DNA of 64,000 bases. Origin: Nocardia otitidiscaviarum NBRC 14405. Lineage in GTDB: Bacteria; Actinomycetota; Actinomycetes; Mycobacteriales; Mycobacteriaceae. Position numbers and translations under genes: made by a program. Location of the stretch: the NCBI RefSeq assembly GCF_000308635.1, contig NZ_BAGD01000116.1:1-64000 (forward strand). Direction: 5' to 3'. Below the pieces are notes generated by a model, which made no database searches, had not been told where the DNA came from, and worked only from the letters and a program-made list of their open reading frames with translations. Below are positions 43,793 through 52,191 of this stretch, one piece after another (position 1 is the stretch's first letter; the number at the start of each line of letters is the position of its first letter).

Positions 43793-43810
43793 ATTGACCG
43801 CCCGATCAAT
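43793..43810. promoter_or_regulatory. Dyad in the divergent SPW / ferredoxin-reductase promoter
   Basis: ATTGA and TCAAT around 8 nt (CCGCCCGA), within the 159-bp region between the two divergent genes and 51 bp upstream of the SPW gene. The TTGAC-N-GTCAA-like form is common for TetR operators, and a TetR gene is in the leftward operon. Confidence 0.5.
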
Positions 43811-43901
43811 AAATAGGGGGCTACGATTCGGGAGCGATATGACTGTGGTGCACGGCACAACCGATCCCCCGACGTGACCCGAAAAGGTTAGGGTTGCCTC
43901 T

Positions 43902-45083
43902 ATGTCGCACTCGGTGGAACACGTTCTAATCGTTGGCGCGGGGCTGGCCGGGCTCCGGACGGCCGAAGAACTGCGCCGAGCGGGCTTCGCGGGTGCACTC
44001 ACCCTCGTCGGCGACGAGGATCGCGCACCCTACGACCGGCCGCCACTGTCCAAACAGTTCGTGCGCGGCCAGACCGACGACACCGCGCTGCGGCCCGCCG
44101 AGTTCTACGCCGAACAGCGCATCGACCTGCGCCTGGGCACCGCCGTGACCGGAGTGGACACCGCGGCGCGGCAGGTGCGGCTGGCCGACGGCTCGACCCT
44201 CGGCTACGACCAGCTCGTCATCGCCACCGGCCTGCGTCCCCGGCGGATTCCGGGACTGCCCGGGGCGACGGGGGTGCACGTACTGCGATCGCACGCCGAC
44301 GCGGTCCGACTGCGCGCCCACCTCGCCGACGCGCGCCAGGCCGTGGTGGTGGGCGGCGGGTTCATCGGGTGCGAACTGGCCGCCAGCTTCCGCGCCCACG
44401 GCGTGCCGGTCACGCTGGTGGAACCGCAGCCCACACCACTGGCCGCCGCACTCGGCACCGAGGTCGGCGCGCTGGTGGCGCGGACGCATCGGGCCGAGGG
44501 TGTGGACGTGCGCTGCGGAATCGGAGTCGAGGGTCTGAACGTCGCCGGCGAGACCGTACGCGGCGTACGGCTCAGCGACGGGACCGCCATCGACGCCGAT
44601 CTGGTGGTCATCGGCGTCGGCTCGATTCCGGCGACCGACTGGCTCGCCGAGTCCGGTATCCCGCTCGCCGAACCCGCCGTGGGTGGCGGCATCGTCTGCG
44701 ACGAGACCGGCCGGACCGCCGTGGACGGGGTCTGGGCCGTGGGCGACGTGGCCGCCTGGCCGCACCGGAGCGGGCGCAACCGGCGCGTCGAGCACTGGAC
44801 CAATGCCGGAGAGCAGGCCAAGACACTGGCCTGCGCACTGCTGGGTGCCGAACCGCCCGGTCCACAGGTGCCGTATGTGTGGAGCGATCAGTACGACCTG
44901 AAAATTCAGGTGCTCGGTCTACCCGCACTGGCCGACGAGGTCCGGATCGTCGAGGATCAGGGCCGCAAATTCCTCGCGCACTACTTCCGGAACGGCGACC
45001 TGGTAGCCGTGGTCGGGGCGGGCATGACCGGCAAGGTCATGAAGATGCGCGCACGGCTCGCCGACACCCAGCCCGTGGGCTGA
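43902..45083 (+). CDS. FAD-dependent ferredoxin/rubredoxin reductase
   Basis: NAD(P)H-dependent flavoprotein of 393 residues, of the kind that reduces [2Fe-2S] ferredoxins for cytochromes P450 or dioxygenases (ThcD/CamA-like). An FAD-binding GxGxxG (VLIVGAGLAGLRTAEELR) is at the N-terminus, PYDRPPLSK follows, an NAD-binding VVVGGGFIGCELAA lies near residue 147, and VWAVGDVAAW marks the second FAD contact. The C-terminal reductase domain (VWSDQYDLKIQVLG) is complete. No ferredoxin or P450 gene is adjacent, so the partner is unknown. Confidence 0.88.
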   Translation: MSHSVEHVLIVGAGLAGLRTAEELRRAGFAGALTLVGDEDRAPYDRPPLSKQFVRGQTDDTALRPAEFYAEQRIDLRLGTAVTGVDTAARQVRLADGSTLGYDQLVIATGLRPRRIPGLPGATGVHVLRSHADAVRLRAHLADARQAVVVGGGFIGCELAASFRAHGVPVTLVEPQPTPLAAALGTEVGALVARTHRAEGVDVRCGIGVEGLNVAGETVRGVRLSDGTAIDADLVVIGVGSIPATDWLAESGIPLAEPAVGGGIVCDETGRTAVDGVWAVGDVAAWPHRSGRNRRVEHWTNAGEQAKTLACALLGAEPPGPQVPYVWSDQYDLKIQVLGLPALADEVRIVEDQGRKFLAHYFRNGDLVAVVGAGMTGKVMKMRARLADTQPVG

Positions 45084-45143
45084 GTACCGGATTCGTCCTG
45101 TTCGCCGGACGCGATTCGCACCGCCCGCACCGCATTCATTACC

Positions 45144-45929
45144 GTGGCAGGGGTGATCGTCGCGCTCATCGATTCGGGCCTGGGCATGCTGCCCACGGGT
45201 GCGTGGTTGCGGAAGCTGCGGCCCGACCTGGATCTGCTGCTGCAGATGGATCCCGACGGTGCCCCGTGGGGTCCGAAACCCGAACAGTGGGTCATCGACC
45301 GGGTGCTCGACACCGCGCGTACCTCCTTGCGCGAGGGCGCGGAAGTCATTGTGCTGCCCTGTAATACGGCCAGCGTGACGGCGCTGGAACACGTGCGCGC
45401 CGAAGTCGGCCCCGAGGTGCCGGTGATCGGCACCGTCCCGGCCATCAAACCCGCCGCCGCGGTCTGTTCGAAGGTGGCGGTCTGGGCGACCGCCGCCACC
45501 ACGGCCAGCGCCTACCAGGCCGATCTCATCGCCCGCTTCGGCGGGAACGCCGAGGTAATGGGCGTGGCCTGCCACGGGCTTGCCGACGCCATCGACCGCG
45601 GCGACCTGCCCGCCATCGAACGCGCCATCGCGAGCGCCGCCGAACGCACCCCGGCCGGCACCGAGGGCATCGTGCTCGGCTGCACCCACTACCCGCTCGT
45701 CCTCGACGCCATCCTCGCCGCCCTCCCCCGCGGTGTGCGCATCTTCGACAGCGCCGAGGCCGTCGCGGGCCAAACCCTGCGCCGCATGGACGCCCTCGGC
45801 CGCCCCACCGCGGGCACCGGCGCCGTCCGCGTCCTCACCAGCGGCCGCCCCGGCGAACTCCCGCCCGCCGCAGCGACTTTCGACTCCGGTCGCATCCTCG
45901 GCGCGGTCCACGCTCCGCTGCCGAGTTAG
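45144..45929 (+). CDS. Aspartate/glutamate racemase family protein
   Basis: Protein of 261 residues starting at GTG. It keeps the two catalytic-cysteine motifs of the MurI family, LPCNTAS (about residue 72) and LGCTHYPLV (about 179), and an N-terminal DSG. The usual FDSGVGGLT is replaced here by IDSGLGMLPTG, and the stretch after it is divergent, so it is not certain that it is the cell-wall glutamate racemase; a paralogue acting on another substrate is possible. It lies 60 nt after the ferredoxin reductase gene. Confidence 0.75.
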   Translation: MAGVIVALIDSGLGMLPTGAWLRKLRPDLDLLLQMDPDGAPWGPKPEQWVIDRVLDTARTSLREGAEVIVLPCNTASVTALEHVRAEVGPEVPVIGTVPAIKPAAAVCSKVAVWATAATTASAYQADLIARFGGNAEVMGVACHGLADAIDRGDLPAIERAIASAAERTPAGTEGIVLGCTHYPLVLDAILAALPRGVRIFDSAEAVAGQTLRRMDALGRPTAGTGAVRVLTSGRPGELPPAAATFDSGRILGAVHAPLPS

Positions 45930-45995
45930 CCACCCGAGTCCCTTACTCGGTACCGCACACCGTTTGACCGGCCCGGCAGCGGGCAGATCTGCGGC

Positions 45996-46217
45996 ATGAG
46001 CACCGAAGAGGAACGGCGGATTCGGGAGGAATCCGCGCAACAGGACGAGCGGCCGATCATTCCGGAGCCGGAGGTCGAGGACAAACACCGGCAACGGGCC
46101 GCCGAGATCGCGGAAGCCTACGAGGACGACCGACCCACCACCGTGCTACCCGGCTCCGACGGCATGGTCTCGGGCACCGTCGTCTCCGACTGGGTGGACG
46201 AGGACGACCGCCCCTGA
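45996..46217 (+). CDS. Small acidic hypothetical protein
   Basis: 73 residues, very rich in Glu and Asp, with no signal peptide or membrane segment. The first half is likely helical (RIREESAQQDE, KHRQRAAEIAEAYEDD) and the end is DWVDEDDRP. The reading frame has normal codon bias and an ATG. Not recognised. It is convergent with tuf, and a terminator lies between them. Confidence 0.6.
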   Translation: MSTEEERRIREESAQQDERPIIPEPEVEDKHRQRAAEIAEAYEDDRPTTVLPGSDGMVSGTVVSDWVDEDDRP

Positions 46218-46245
46218 ACGCCCGACGACAGGACCGAAAACGCAA

Positions 46246-46275
46246 ACGGCGCCGCCCCTTTCGGAGCGACGCCGT
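46246..46275 (-). terminator. Intrinsic terminator after tuf, possibly bidirectional
   Basis: A GC-rich hairpin with 13-nt arms (46,246-46,258 and 46,263-46,275) and a 4-nt loop lies in the 77-bp gap between the convergent small acidic gene and tuf. The arms have a few mismatches. On the minus strand it is followed by a T-containing stretch (TTTGCGTTTT). Confidence 0.65.
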
Positions 46276-46294
46276 CTACCGGTGATTCAGCGAA

Positions 46295-47485
46295 TCACTT
46301 GATGATCTTGGTGACGCGACCGGCACCGACGGTGCGGCCACCCTCACGGATCGCGAAGCGCAGGCCCTCTTCCATGGCGATCGGCTGGATGAGCTTGACG
46401 CTCATCTCGGTGTTGTCGCCCGGCATGACCATCTCGGTGCCCTCGGGGAGGGTCACGACGCCGGTCACGTCGGTGGTGCGGAAGTAGAACTGCGGGCGGT
46501 AGTTGTTGAAGAACGGGGTGTGGCGGCCGCCCTCGTCCTTCGACAGGATGTACGCCTGGCCCTCGAACTCGGTGTGCGGGGTGGTGGTGCCCGGCTTGAT
46601 GACGACCTGGCCGCGCTCCACGTCCTCGCGCTTGATACCGCGGACCAGCAGACCGACGTTGTCGCCCGCCTGGCCCTGGTCGAGCAGCTTGCGGAACATC
46701 TCGATGCCCGTGATGGTGGTCTTGGTCGACTTCTCGCGGATGCCGACGATCTCGACTTCCTCGTTCACGTTGATGATGCCGCGCTCGACGCGACCGGTCA
46801 CCACGGTGCCACGACCGGTGATGGTGAAGACGTCCTCGATCGGCATGAGGAACGGCTTGTCGGTCTCACGGACCGGGTCCGGGATCGACTCGTCGACAGC
46901 GTTCATCAGGTCCATGACGGACTGCGCCCACTTCTCGTCGCCCTCGAGCGCCTTCAGGCCCGAGACGCGGACGACCGGGGCGTCCTCGTCGAACTCCTGC
47001 GAGGCCAGCAGCTCGCGGACCTCCATCTCGACGAGCTCGAGGATTTCCTCGTCGTCGACCATGTCGGCCTTGTTCAGCGCGACCAGGATGTAGGGCACGC
47101 CGACCTGACGGGCGAGCAGCACGTGCTCACGGGTCTGCGGCATCGGGCCGTCGGTGGCCGCCACGACCAGGATCGCGCCGTCCATCTGGGCGGCACCGGT
47201 GATCATGTTCTTGATGTAGTCGGCGTGACCGGGGGCGTCCACGTGGGCGTAGTGCCGCTTCTCGGTCTGGTACTCGACGTGGGAGATGTTGATCGTGATA
47301 CCACGAGCCTTCTCCTCCGGAGCCTTGTCGATCTGGTCGAACGCGAAGCTCTGGTTCAGGTCCGGGTACTTGTCGTGCAGCACCTTGGTGATGGCCGCCG
47401 TCAGCGTGGTCTTGCCGTGGTCGACGTGACCGATGGTGCCGATGTTGACGTGGGGCTTCGTCCGCTCGAACTTCGCCTTCGCCAC
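46295..47485 (-). CDS. tuf: Translation elongation factor Tu
   Basis: Full-length EF-Tu of 396 residues with a GTG start behind an AGGAGG site. It delivers aminoacyl-tRNA to the ribosome as a GTPase. G1 is GHVDHGKTT, G3 is DAPGHADY, and G4 is NKADM; the three domains run to the usual C-terminus GRTVGAGRVTKIIK. Last gene of the str operon, 117 nt after fusA. That gap has a direct repeat (AACGCACT twice) but no obvious terminator. Confidence 0.98.
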   Translation of the reverse strand: MAKAKFERTKPHVNIGTIGHVDHGKTTLTAAITKVLHDKYPDLNQSFAFDQIDKAPEEKARGITINISHVEYQTEKRHYAHVDAPGHADYIKNMITGAAQMDGAILVVAATDGPMPQTREHVLLARQVGVPYILVALNKADMVDDEEILELVEMEVRELLASQEFDEDAPVVRVSGLKALEGDEKWAQSVMDLMNAVDESIPDPVRETDKPFLMPIEDVFTITGRGTVVTGRVERGIINVNEEVEIVGIREKSTKTTITGIEMFRKLLDQGQAGDNVGLLVRGIKREDVERGQVVIKPGTTTPHTEFEGQAYILSKDEGGRHTPFFNNYRPQFYFRTTDVTGVVTLPEGTEMVMPGDNTEMSVKLIQPIAMEEGLRFAIREGGRTVGAGRVTKIIK

Positions 47486-47602
47486 TGTTGTCCTCCTGGA
47501 CTAGTAGTGCGTTGCTTTGCAGCAGTGCGTTGTTTTTCTTACAGGGGGTCGTTCAGCCGACCGACTCGGGGCGGATACTCGCGAATCCGCCCCAGCAGCG
47601 AA

Positions 47603-49705
47603 CTACTCGCCGGTCGCCTTGGCGATGATCTCCTTCGACACGTTGGCCGGAACCTCCGCGTACGAATCGAACACCATGGAGAAGTTGGCCCGGCCCTGGG
47701 TCTTCGACCGCAGGTCACCGATGTAGCCGAACATCTCCGAGAGCGGAACCAGCGCCTTGACGACACGGGCACCACTGCGTTCCTCCATGGCCTGGATCTG
47801 GCCACGGCGGGAGTTCAGGTCGCCGATCACTTCGCCCATGTAGTCCTCGGGCGTGGTGACCTCGACAGCCATCATGGGCTCGAGGATCACCGGACCGGCC
47901 TTGCGGGCCGCTTCCTTGAGGGCCTGCGCACCCGCGATCTTGAATGCCATTTCCGACGAGTCGACCTCGTGGTAAGCGCCGTCCAGCAGCAGGGCCTTGA
48001 CGTTGACCAGCGGGAAGCCGGCGAGCACACCGTACTGCATGGCGTCCTGGATACCGGCGTCGACCGACGGGATGTACTCGCGCGGAACGCGGCCACCGGT
48101 GACCTTGTTCTCGAACTCGTAGGTCGCGCCGTCCTCACCCGTGAAGGGCTCCAGGCCGATGATGACCCGGGCGAACTGACCCGAACCACCGGTCTGCTTC
48201 TTGTGGGTGTACTCGTGCTTCTCGACCGGCTTGGTGATGGTCTCGCGGTAGGCCACCTGCGGCTTGCCGATATTCGCCTCGACCTTGAATTCGCGCTTCA
48301 TGCGGTCGACGTAGATATCGAGCTGGAGCTCGCCCATGCCGCCGATGACGGTCTGGCCGGTCTCCTGATCCAGCTTCACGTTGAAGGTGGGGTCCTCCTC
48401 CGCGAACTTCTGGATGGCGGTGCCCAGCTTCTCCTGGTCGGCCTTGGTCTTCGGCTCGATGGCCACCTCGATGACCGGATCCGGGAAGGTCATGGACTCC
48501 AGCACGATCTGGTTCTGCGGATCGCACAGGGTGTCGCCGGTCGTGGTGTCCTTCAGGCCGATGACCGCGTAGATGTGGCCGGCCTGGGCCTCGGTGACCG
48601 GGTTCTCCTTGTTGGAGTGCATCTGGAACAGCTTGCCCAGACGCTCCTTCTTGCCCTTGGTCGAGTTGATGACCTGGGCGCCGGAGTCGACCTTGCCCGA
48701 GTACACCCGGACGTAGGTCAGCTTGCCGAAGAACGGGTGGGTGGCGACCTTGAACGCCAGCGCGGCGAACGGCTCGGTGACGCTCGCGTCGCGGTGCAGG
48801 ATCTCCTCTTCCTTGCCCGGGACGTGGCCGTCGGTGCCGCCGTCGTCCAGCGGGTTCGGCAGGTAGTCGATCACGGCGTCGAGCATGGGCTGCACGCCCT
48901 TGTTCTTGAACGCCGAACCGCACAGCACCGGGTAGAGCTCGGAGTTGACGGTCATCTTGCGAATCGCGCCCTTGATCTCCTCGATGCTGAGCTCCTCGCC
49001 GCCGAAGAACTTCTCCAGCAGCGCCTCATCGGACTCGGCGACCGTCTCCAGCAGCTCCTGGCGGTACTGCTCGGCCTTCTCTGCCAGGTCGGCCGGGATC
49101 TCGACGACCTCGTACTGCTCGCCGAGCTTGGTCTCGCCCTTCCAGACCTTGGCGTTCATCTCGACCAGGTCGACGACGCCCTCGAAGGTGTCCTCGGCGC
49201 CGATCGGCAGCTGCAGGACCAGCGGCTTGGCGCCCAGGCGGTCCTTGATGGTCTGGACGGTGAAGTAGAAGTCCGCGCCCAGCTTGTCCATCTTGTTCAC
49301 GAAGCAGATGCGCGGCACGTCGTACTTGTCCGCCTGCCGCCACACCTGCTCGGACTGGGGCTCGACACCCTCCTTGCCGTCGAAGACGGCGACGGCACCG
49401 TCGAGCACGCGCAGCGAGCGCTCCACCTCGACGGTGAAGTCGACGTGACCCGGGGTGTCGATGATGTTGATCTGGTTGTCTTTCCAGAAACAGGTCGTCG
49501 CGGCCGACGTGATGGTGATGCCGCGTTCCTGCTCCTGCGCCATCCAGTCCATGGTGGCGGCGCCGTCGTGCACCTCACCGATCTTGTAGGTGATACCGGT
49601 GTAGAAGAGGATGCGTTCGGTGGTCGTCGTCTTACCGGCATCGATGTGGGCCATGATGCCGATGTTGCGGACCTTGTTCAGGTCGGTGAGCACGTCCTGT
49701 GCCAC
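47603..49705 (-). CDS. fusA: Translation elongation factor G
   Basis: Full-length EF-G of 700 residues starting at GTG. It catalyses ribosomal translocation with GTP. G1 is AHIDAGKTTTTER, G3 is DTPGHVDFTVEV, and G4 is NKMDKLG. Domains II-V are present with an intact C-terminus. Third gene of the str operon, 144 nt downstream of rpsG. Confidence 0.98.
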   Translation of the reverse strand: MAQDVLTDLNKVRNIGIMAHIDAGKTTTTERILFYTGITYKIGEVHDGAATMDWMAQEQERGITITSAATTCFWKDNQINIIDTPGHVDFTVEVERSLRVLDGAVAVFDGKEGVEPQSEQVWRQADKYDVPRICFVNKMDKLGADFYFTVQTIKDRLGAKPLVLQLPIGAEDTFEGVVDLVEMNAKVWKGETKLGEQYEVVEIPADLAEKAEQYRQELLETVAESDEALLEKFFGGEELSIEEIKGAIRKMTVNSELYPVLCGSAFKNKGVQPMLDAVIDYLPNPLDDGGTDGHVPGKEEEILHRDASVTEPFAALAFKVATHPFFGKLTYVRVYSGKVDSGAQVINSTKGKKERLGKLFQMHSNKENPVTEAQAGHIYAVIGLKDTTTGDTLCDPQNQIVLESMTFPDPVIEVAIEPKTKADQEKLGTAIQKFAEEDPTFNVKLDQETGQTVIGGMGELQLDIYVDRMKREFKVEANIGKPQVAYRETITKPVEKHEYTHKKQTGGSGQFARVIIGLEPFTGEDGATYEFENKVTGGRVPREYIPSVDAGIQDAMQYGVLAGFPLVNVKALLLDGAYHEVDSSEMAFKIAGAQALKEAARKAGPVILEPMMAVEVTTPEDYMGEVIGDLNSRRGQIQAMEERSGARVVKALVPLSEMFGYIGDLRSKTQGRANFSMVFDSYAEVPANVSKEIIAKATGE

Positions 49706-49849
49706 GGAAATCTTCCCCGCTCTTAGCTAGTGGGATCTTCGGGTACGACCCTGGCTTTGCTCCGGGTCATCTCTGTCTCAACGTCCGGCGCGACCATGAG
49801 GTGCCGCGCCGGACCGTGACTCGACGCCCGGGCATCGCCGGGCACCGAA

Positions 49850-50320
49850 TCACCAGCGGTAGTGCGCGAAGGCCCGGTTGGACTCGGCCATCTTGTGGGT
49901 GTCCTCGCGACGCTTCACCGAAGCGCCCAGGCCGTTGCTGGCGTCGAGGAGCTCGTTCGCCAGACGCTCGACCATGGTCTTCTCGCGACGGGCGCGCGAG
50001 AAGTTGACCAGCCAGCGCAGCGCCAGGGTGTTGGCGCGGCCCGGACGGACCTCGACCGGCACCTGGTAGGTGGCGCCACCGACGCGGCGGGGCTTGACCT
50101 CGAGCGACGGCTTGACGTTGTCCAGCGCGCGCTTGAGGGTCACGACCGGATCGGTGCCGGTCTTCTCGCGAGCCTGCTCGAGGGCACCGTAGACGATGCG
50201 CTCGGCGGTCGACTTCTTGCCGTCCAGGAGGATCTTGTTGACCAGCTGGGTCACCAGCGGGGAGCCGTAGACCGGGTCGTTGATCAGCGGACGCTTGGGA
50301 GCGGGGCCCTTGCGCGGCAT
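49850..50320 (-). CDS. rpsG: 30S ribosomal protein S7
   Basis: Primary 16S rRNA-binding protein of the 30S head, 156 residues, the normal length. It begins MPRKGPAPKRP and ends ESNRAFAHYRW, with ALRWLVNFSRARREKTM typical of the family. One nucleotide separates it from the rpsL stop, so the two are co-translated. Confidence 0.98.
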   Translation of the reverse strand: MPRKGPAPKRPLINDPVYGSPLVTQLVNKILLDGKKSTAERIVYGALEQAREKTGTDPVVTLKRALDNVKPSLEVKPRRVGGATYQVPVEVRPGRANTLALRWLVNFSRARREKTMVERLANELLDASNGLGASVKRREDTHKMAESNRAFAHYRW

Positions 50321-50321
50321 A

Positions 50322-50696
50322 TCAGCTCTTCTCCTTCTTGGCGCCGTAGCGGCTGCGGGCCTGCTTGCGGTTCTTCACACCCTGGGTGTCGAGGGAACCG
50401 CGGATGATCTTGTAGCGCACACCCGGGAGGTCCTTCACACGACCGCCGCGAACGAGCACCATCGAGTGCTCCTGCAGGTTGTGACCCTCACCGGGGATGT
50501 AAGCCGTGACCTCGACCTGGCTGGTCAGGCGAACACGGGCGACCTTGCGGAGCGCCGAGTTCGGCTTCTTCGGGGTCGTGGTGTACACGCGGGTGCACAC
50601 GCCACGACGCTGCGGGCTCCCCTTGAGGGCCGCAGTCTTGGTCTTGGCGACCTTGTCGCGGCGACCCTTGCGGACCAGCTGGTTGATGGTTGGCAT
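50322..50696 (-). CDS. rpsL: 30S ribosomal protein S12
   Basis: Decoding-centre protein of 124 residues; first gene of the str operon. The conserved loops TTPKKPNSALRKVAR and GRVKDLPGVRYKIIRG are present, with Lys at positions 43 and 88, so the common streptomycin-resistance substitutions at these sites are absent. AAGGAAAG precedes the ATG. Confidence 0.98.
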   Translation of the reverse strand: MPTINQLVRKGRRDKVAKTKTAALKGSPQRRGVCTRVYTTTPKKPNSALRKVARVRLTSQVEVTAYIPGEGHNLQEHSMVLVRGGRVKDLPGVRYKIIRGSLDTQGVKNRKQARSRYGAKKEKS

Positions 50697-50985
50697 AGAC
50701 CGGCTTTCCTTATTAGTAACCAGGTGTCTGGAACTTCATGTCTGTGTCATTCGAGCTTTCCGCCCAGTTCCCGCGACATTTCGTTGTCACGAGGTCGGGC
50801 GTGTCGTGCGCAGCTTACACGCCCTGTTCAGGGCACGCTGAAACGGTCAGCCGCTCTCGCTGGCCTACGTACTGCGCACGAACCTGCCCGCATGCTTCCG
50901 GGCACAGCGATCCACGATACCCGTCGGCGTTTCCGGGGGCAAAAACGGGGTCCCGGAGTGGTATGGAAGCGGGCAGGTAGATCGA
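50697..50985 (-). promoter_or_regulatory. str operon leader and promoter region
   Basis: 289 bp between the DUF3558 genes and rpsL, read in the same direction. A perfect 14-bp palindrome, GCCCTGTTCAGGGC (50,821-50,834), may be a short terminator for the lipoprotein genes. The lower-GC stretch closer to rpsL probably holds the promoter, but no convincing -35/-10 pair was found. Confidence 0.45.
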
Positions 50986-51594
50986 CTAGCGGGCCAGGTT
51001 CAAGGTGAGCTCCACCAGCTTGCGCGCGGCCTCGCAGGGATCCGGATGTGACCCTCCCGCACGGTAGTTCACCCACCAGCCCACGATTCCGGCATCGGCG
51101 GCCGGGGCGAAGACACCGCACGAATCGGGGTCGTTCGGCCGCCGGGTCTCCAGCGAGCGACGCCCCTGCACGGTGATGTCGTTGGTCACATAGCCGAGGC
51201 GATCGTTGTTCTTCTTCTCGTTGGCCAGCGACCCGAGTTCGTACCAGCTGAGCGTCACCATGCCGCTGCCCGAGGAGCCGCCGTCCAGATCCCACATGCA
51301 GACCGCGCCGTTGAAGGACGGGTTCACATAGGTGCCCTCGCCGACGGTCTTGCCGATGTCCTCCAGCGAGACCACCTCGCATTCGCGCAGCAGCTTGTCG
51401 AAGTTGGTGTTGATGCGCCCGCCGCCGTCATCGGTGGTGCCGCCCGCCGGAAGGGCGGTGCCCTCGATGGTCCGGCCGCAGCCGGCGAGGGTCGCGGTGA
51501 GCGCCAGGGCGGCCAGCGCCGCACCGGTGAGCCGGATGCCGCGCCGCCCGCGCGGGAGCGCCGTGCCGCCGTCCGTCATGCCGTTGCCCCTCAT
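50986..51594 (-). CDS. DUF3558 lipoprotein
   Basis: Predicted secreted lipoprotein of 202 residues. A twin-arginine-like basic start (RGRRG) precedes a hydrophobic segment and the lipobox LAGC, so the mature protein would be lipid-anchored outside the membrane. The DUF3558 domain follows, with the paired cysteines around ECEVV, VCMWD, DSCGV and DPCEAA. The ATG overlaps the stop of the upstream paralogue (ATGA), so the start at 51,594 is chosen; a second ATG lies five codons on. Family function is unknown; such pairs are common in Nocardia and mycobacteria. Confidence 0.85.
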   Translation of the reverse strand: MRGNGMTDGGTALPRGRRGIRLTGAALAALALTATLAGCGRTIEGTALPAGGTTDDGGGRINTNFDKLLRECEVVSLEDIGKTVGEGTYVNPSFNGAVCMWDLDGGSSGSGMVTLSWYELGSLANEKKNNDRLGYVTNDITVQGRRSLETRRPNDPDSCGVFAPAADAGIVGWWVNYRAGGSHPDPCEAARKLVELTLNLAR

Positions 51595-52121
51595 CCGAGT
51601 CGCTGCACGGTCAGTTCGGCCAGTCGGCGGCTGCGATCGCACGGATTGCCGAGCCCCTCGCCGCCGAACAGGCCGTAGGAGATGGACCATTCGAAGAAGT
51701 CGTCGTCCAGCTGCACCGCCAGGTCGCACACCCGGTTGCTGGGGTCCAGGGCCTGGAAGCCGGTCTTGCCGCCGACCTCGATGGTCTCCGGATCGCGACC
51801 GACGCTGGCCACCCACGCCTTCTCGCGGTCGATGGGACTGCCGCGATAGGAGGCGAAGGTGACGCTCGCGCCGCCGACCCCGCCGCCCTGCCAGTTGCAG
51901 CCGACGGAGTTCTTGAACACCCGGGTCACCGCGCCGAGGGCGCCGATATCGCGCACCTCGTCGTCGGTGACATGGCCGCATTCGCCCACGAACGGGCCCA
52001 GTGTGGCCACCCTGGGCGGTGGGCGCAGCCCGGTCGGTGCATCGGATTCCTGCTTCCCCCCGCACGCCGACAGCAGCAGAGCGAAGGTCATCCCCGTGAC
52101 AATCGCCGACGTCATCCGCAT
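51591..52121 (-). CDS. DUF3558 lipoprotein
   Basis: Predicted lipoprotein of 176 residues with a short signal peptide and lipobox LSAC, followed by a DUF3558 domain (GECGHVTDDEV, VGCNWQG, RVCDLAV, NPCDRSR). It is a distant paralogue of the gene immediately downstream, with which it overlaps by 4 nt, and the two are probably co-expressed and may interact. The start at 52,121 is the first ATG giving a normal signal peptide. Confidence 0.83.
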   Translation of the reverse strand: MRMTSAIVTGMTFALLLSACGGKQESDAPTGLRPPPRVATLGPFVGECGHVTDDEVRDIGALGAVTRVFKNSVGCNWQGGGVGGASVTFASYRGSPIDREKAWVASVGRDPETIEVGGKTGFQALDPSNRVCDLAVQLDDDFFEWSISYGLFGGEGLGNPCDRSRRLAELTVQRLG

Positions 52122-52191
52122 GGCACGAACTCTACCGACATCGCGGGATTCGGCTCGTCCGAGCGGTTCGCCACGGCGTTGCCGCATCCGT

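Noticed and set aside
50322..50696. Possible streptomycin-resistance allele of rpsL
   Set aside because: Lys43 and Lys88 are both wild type.
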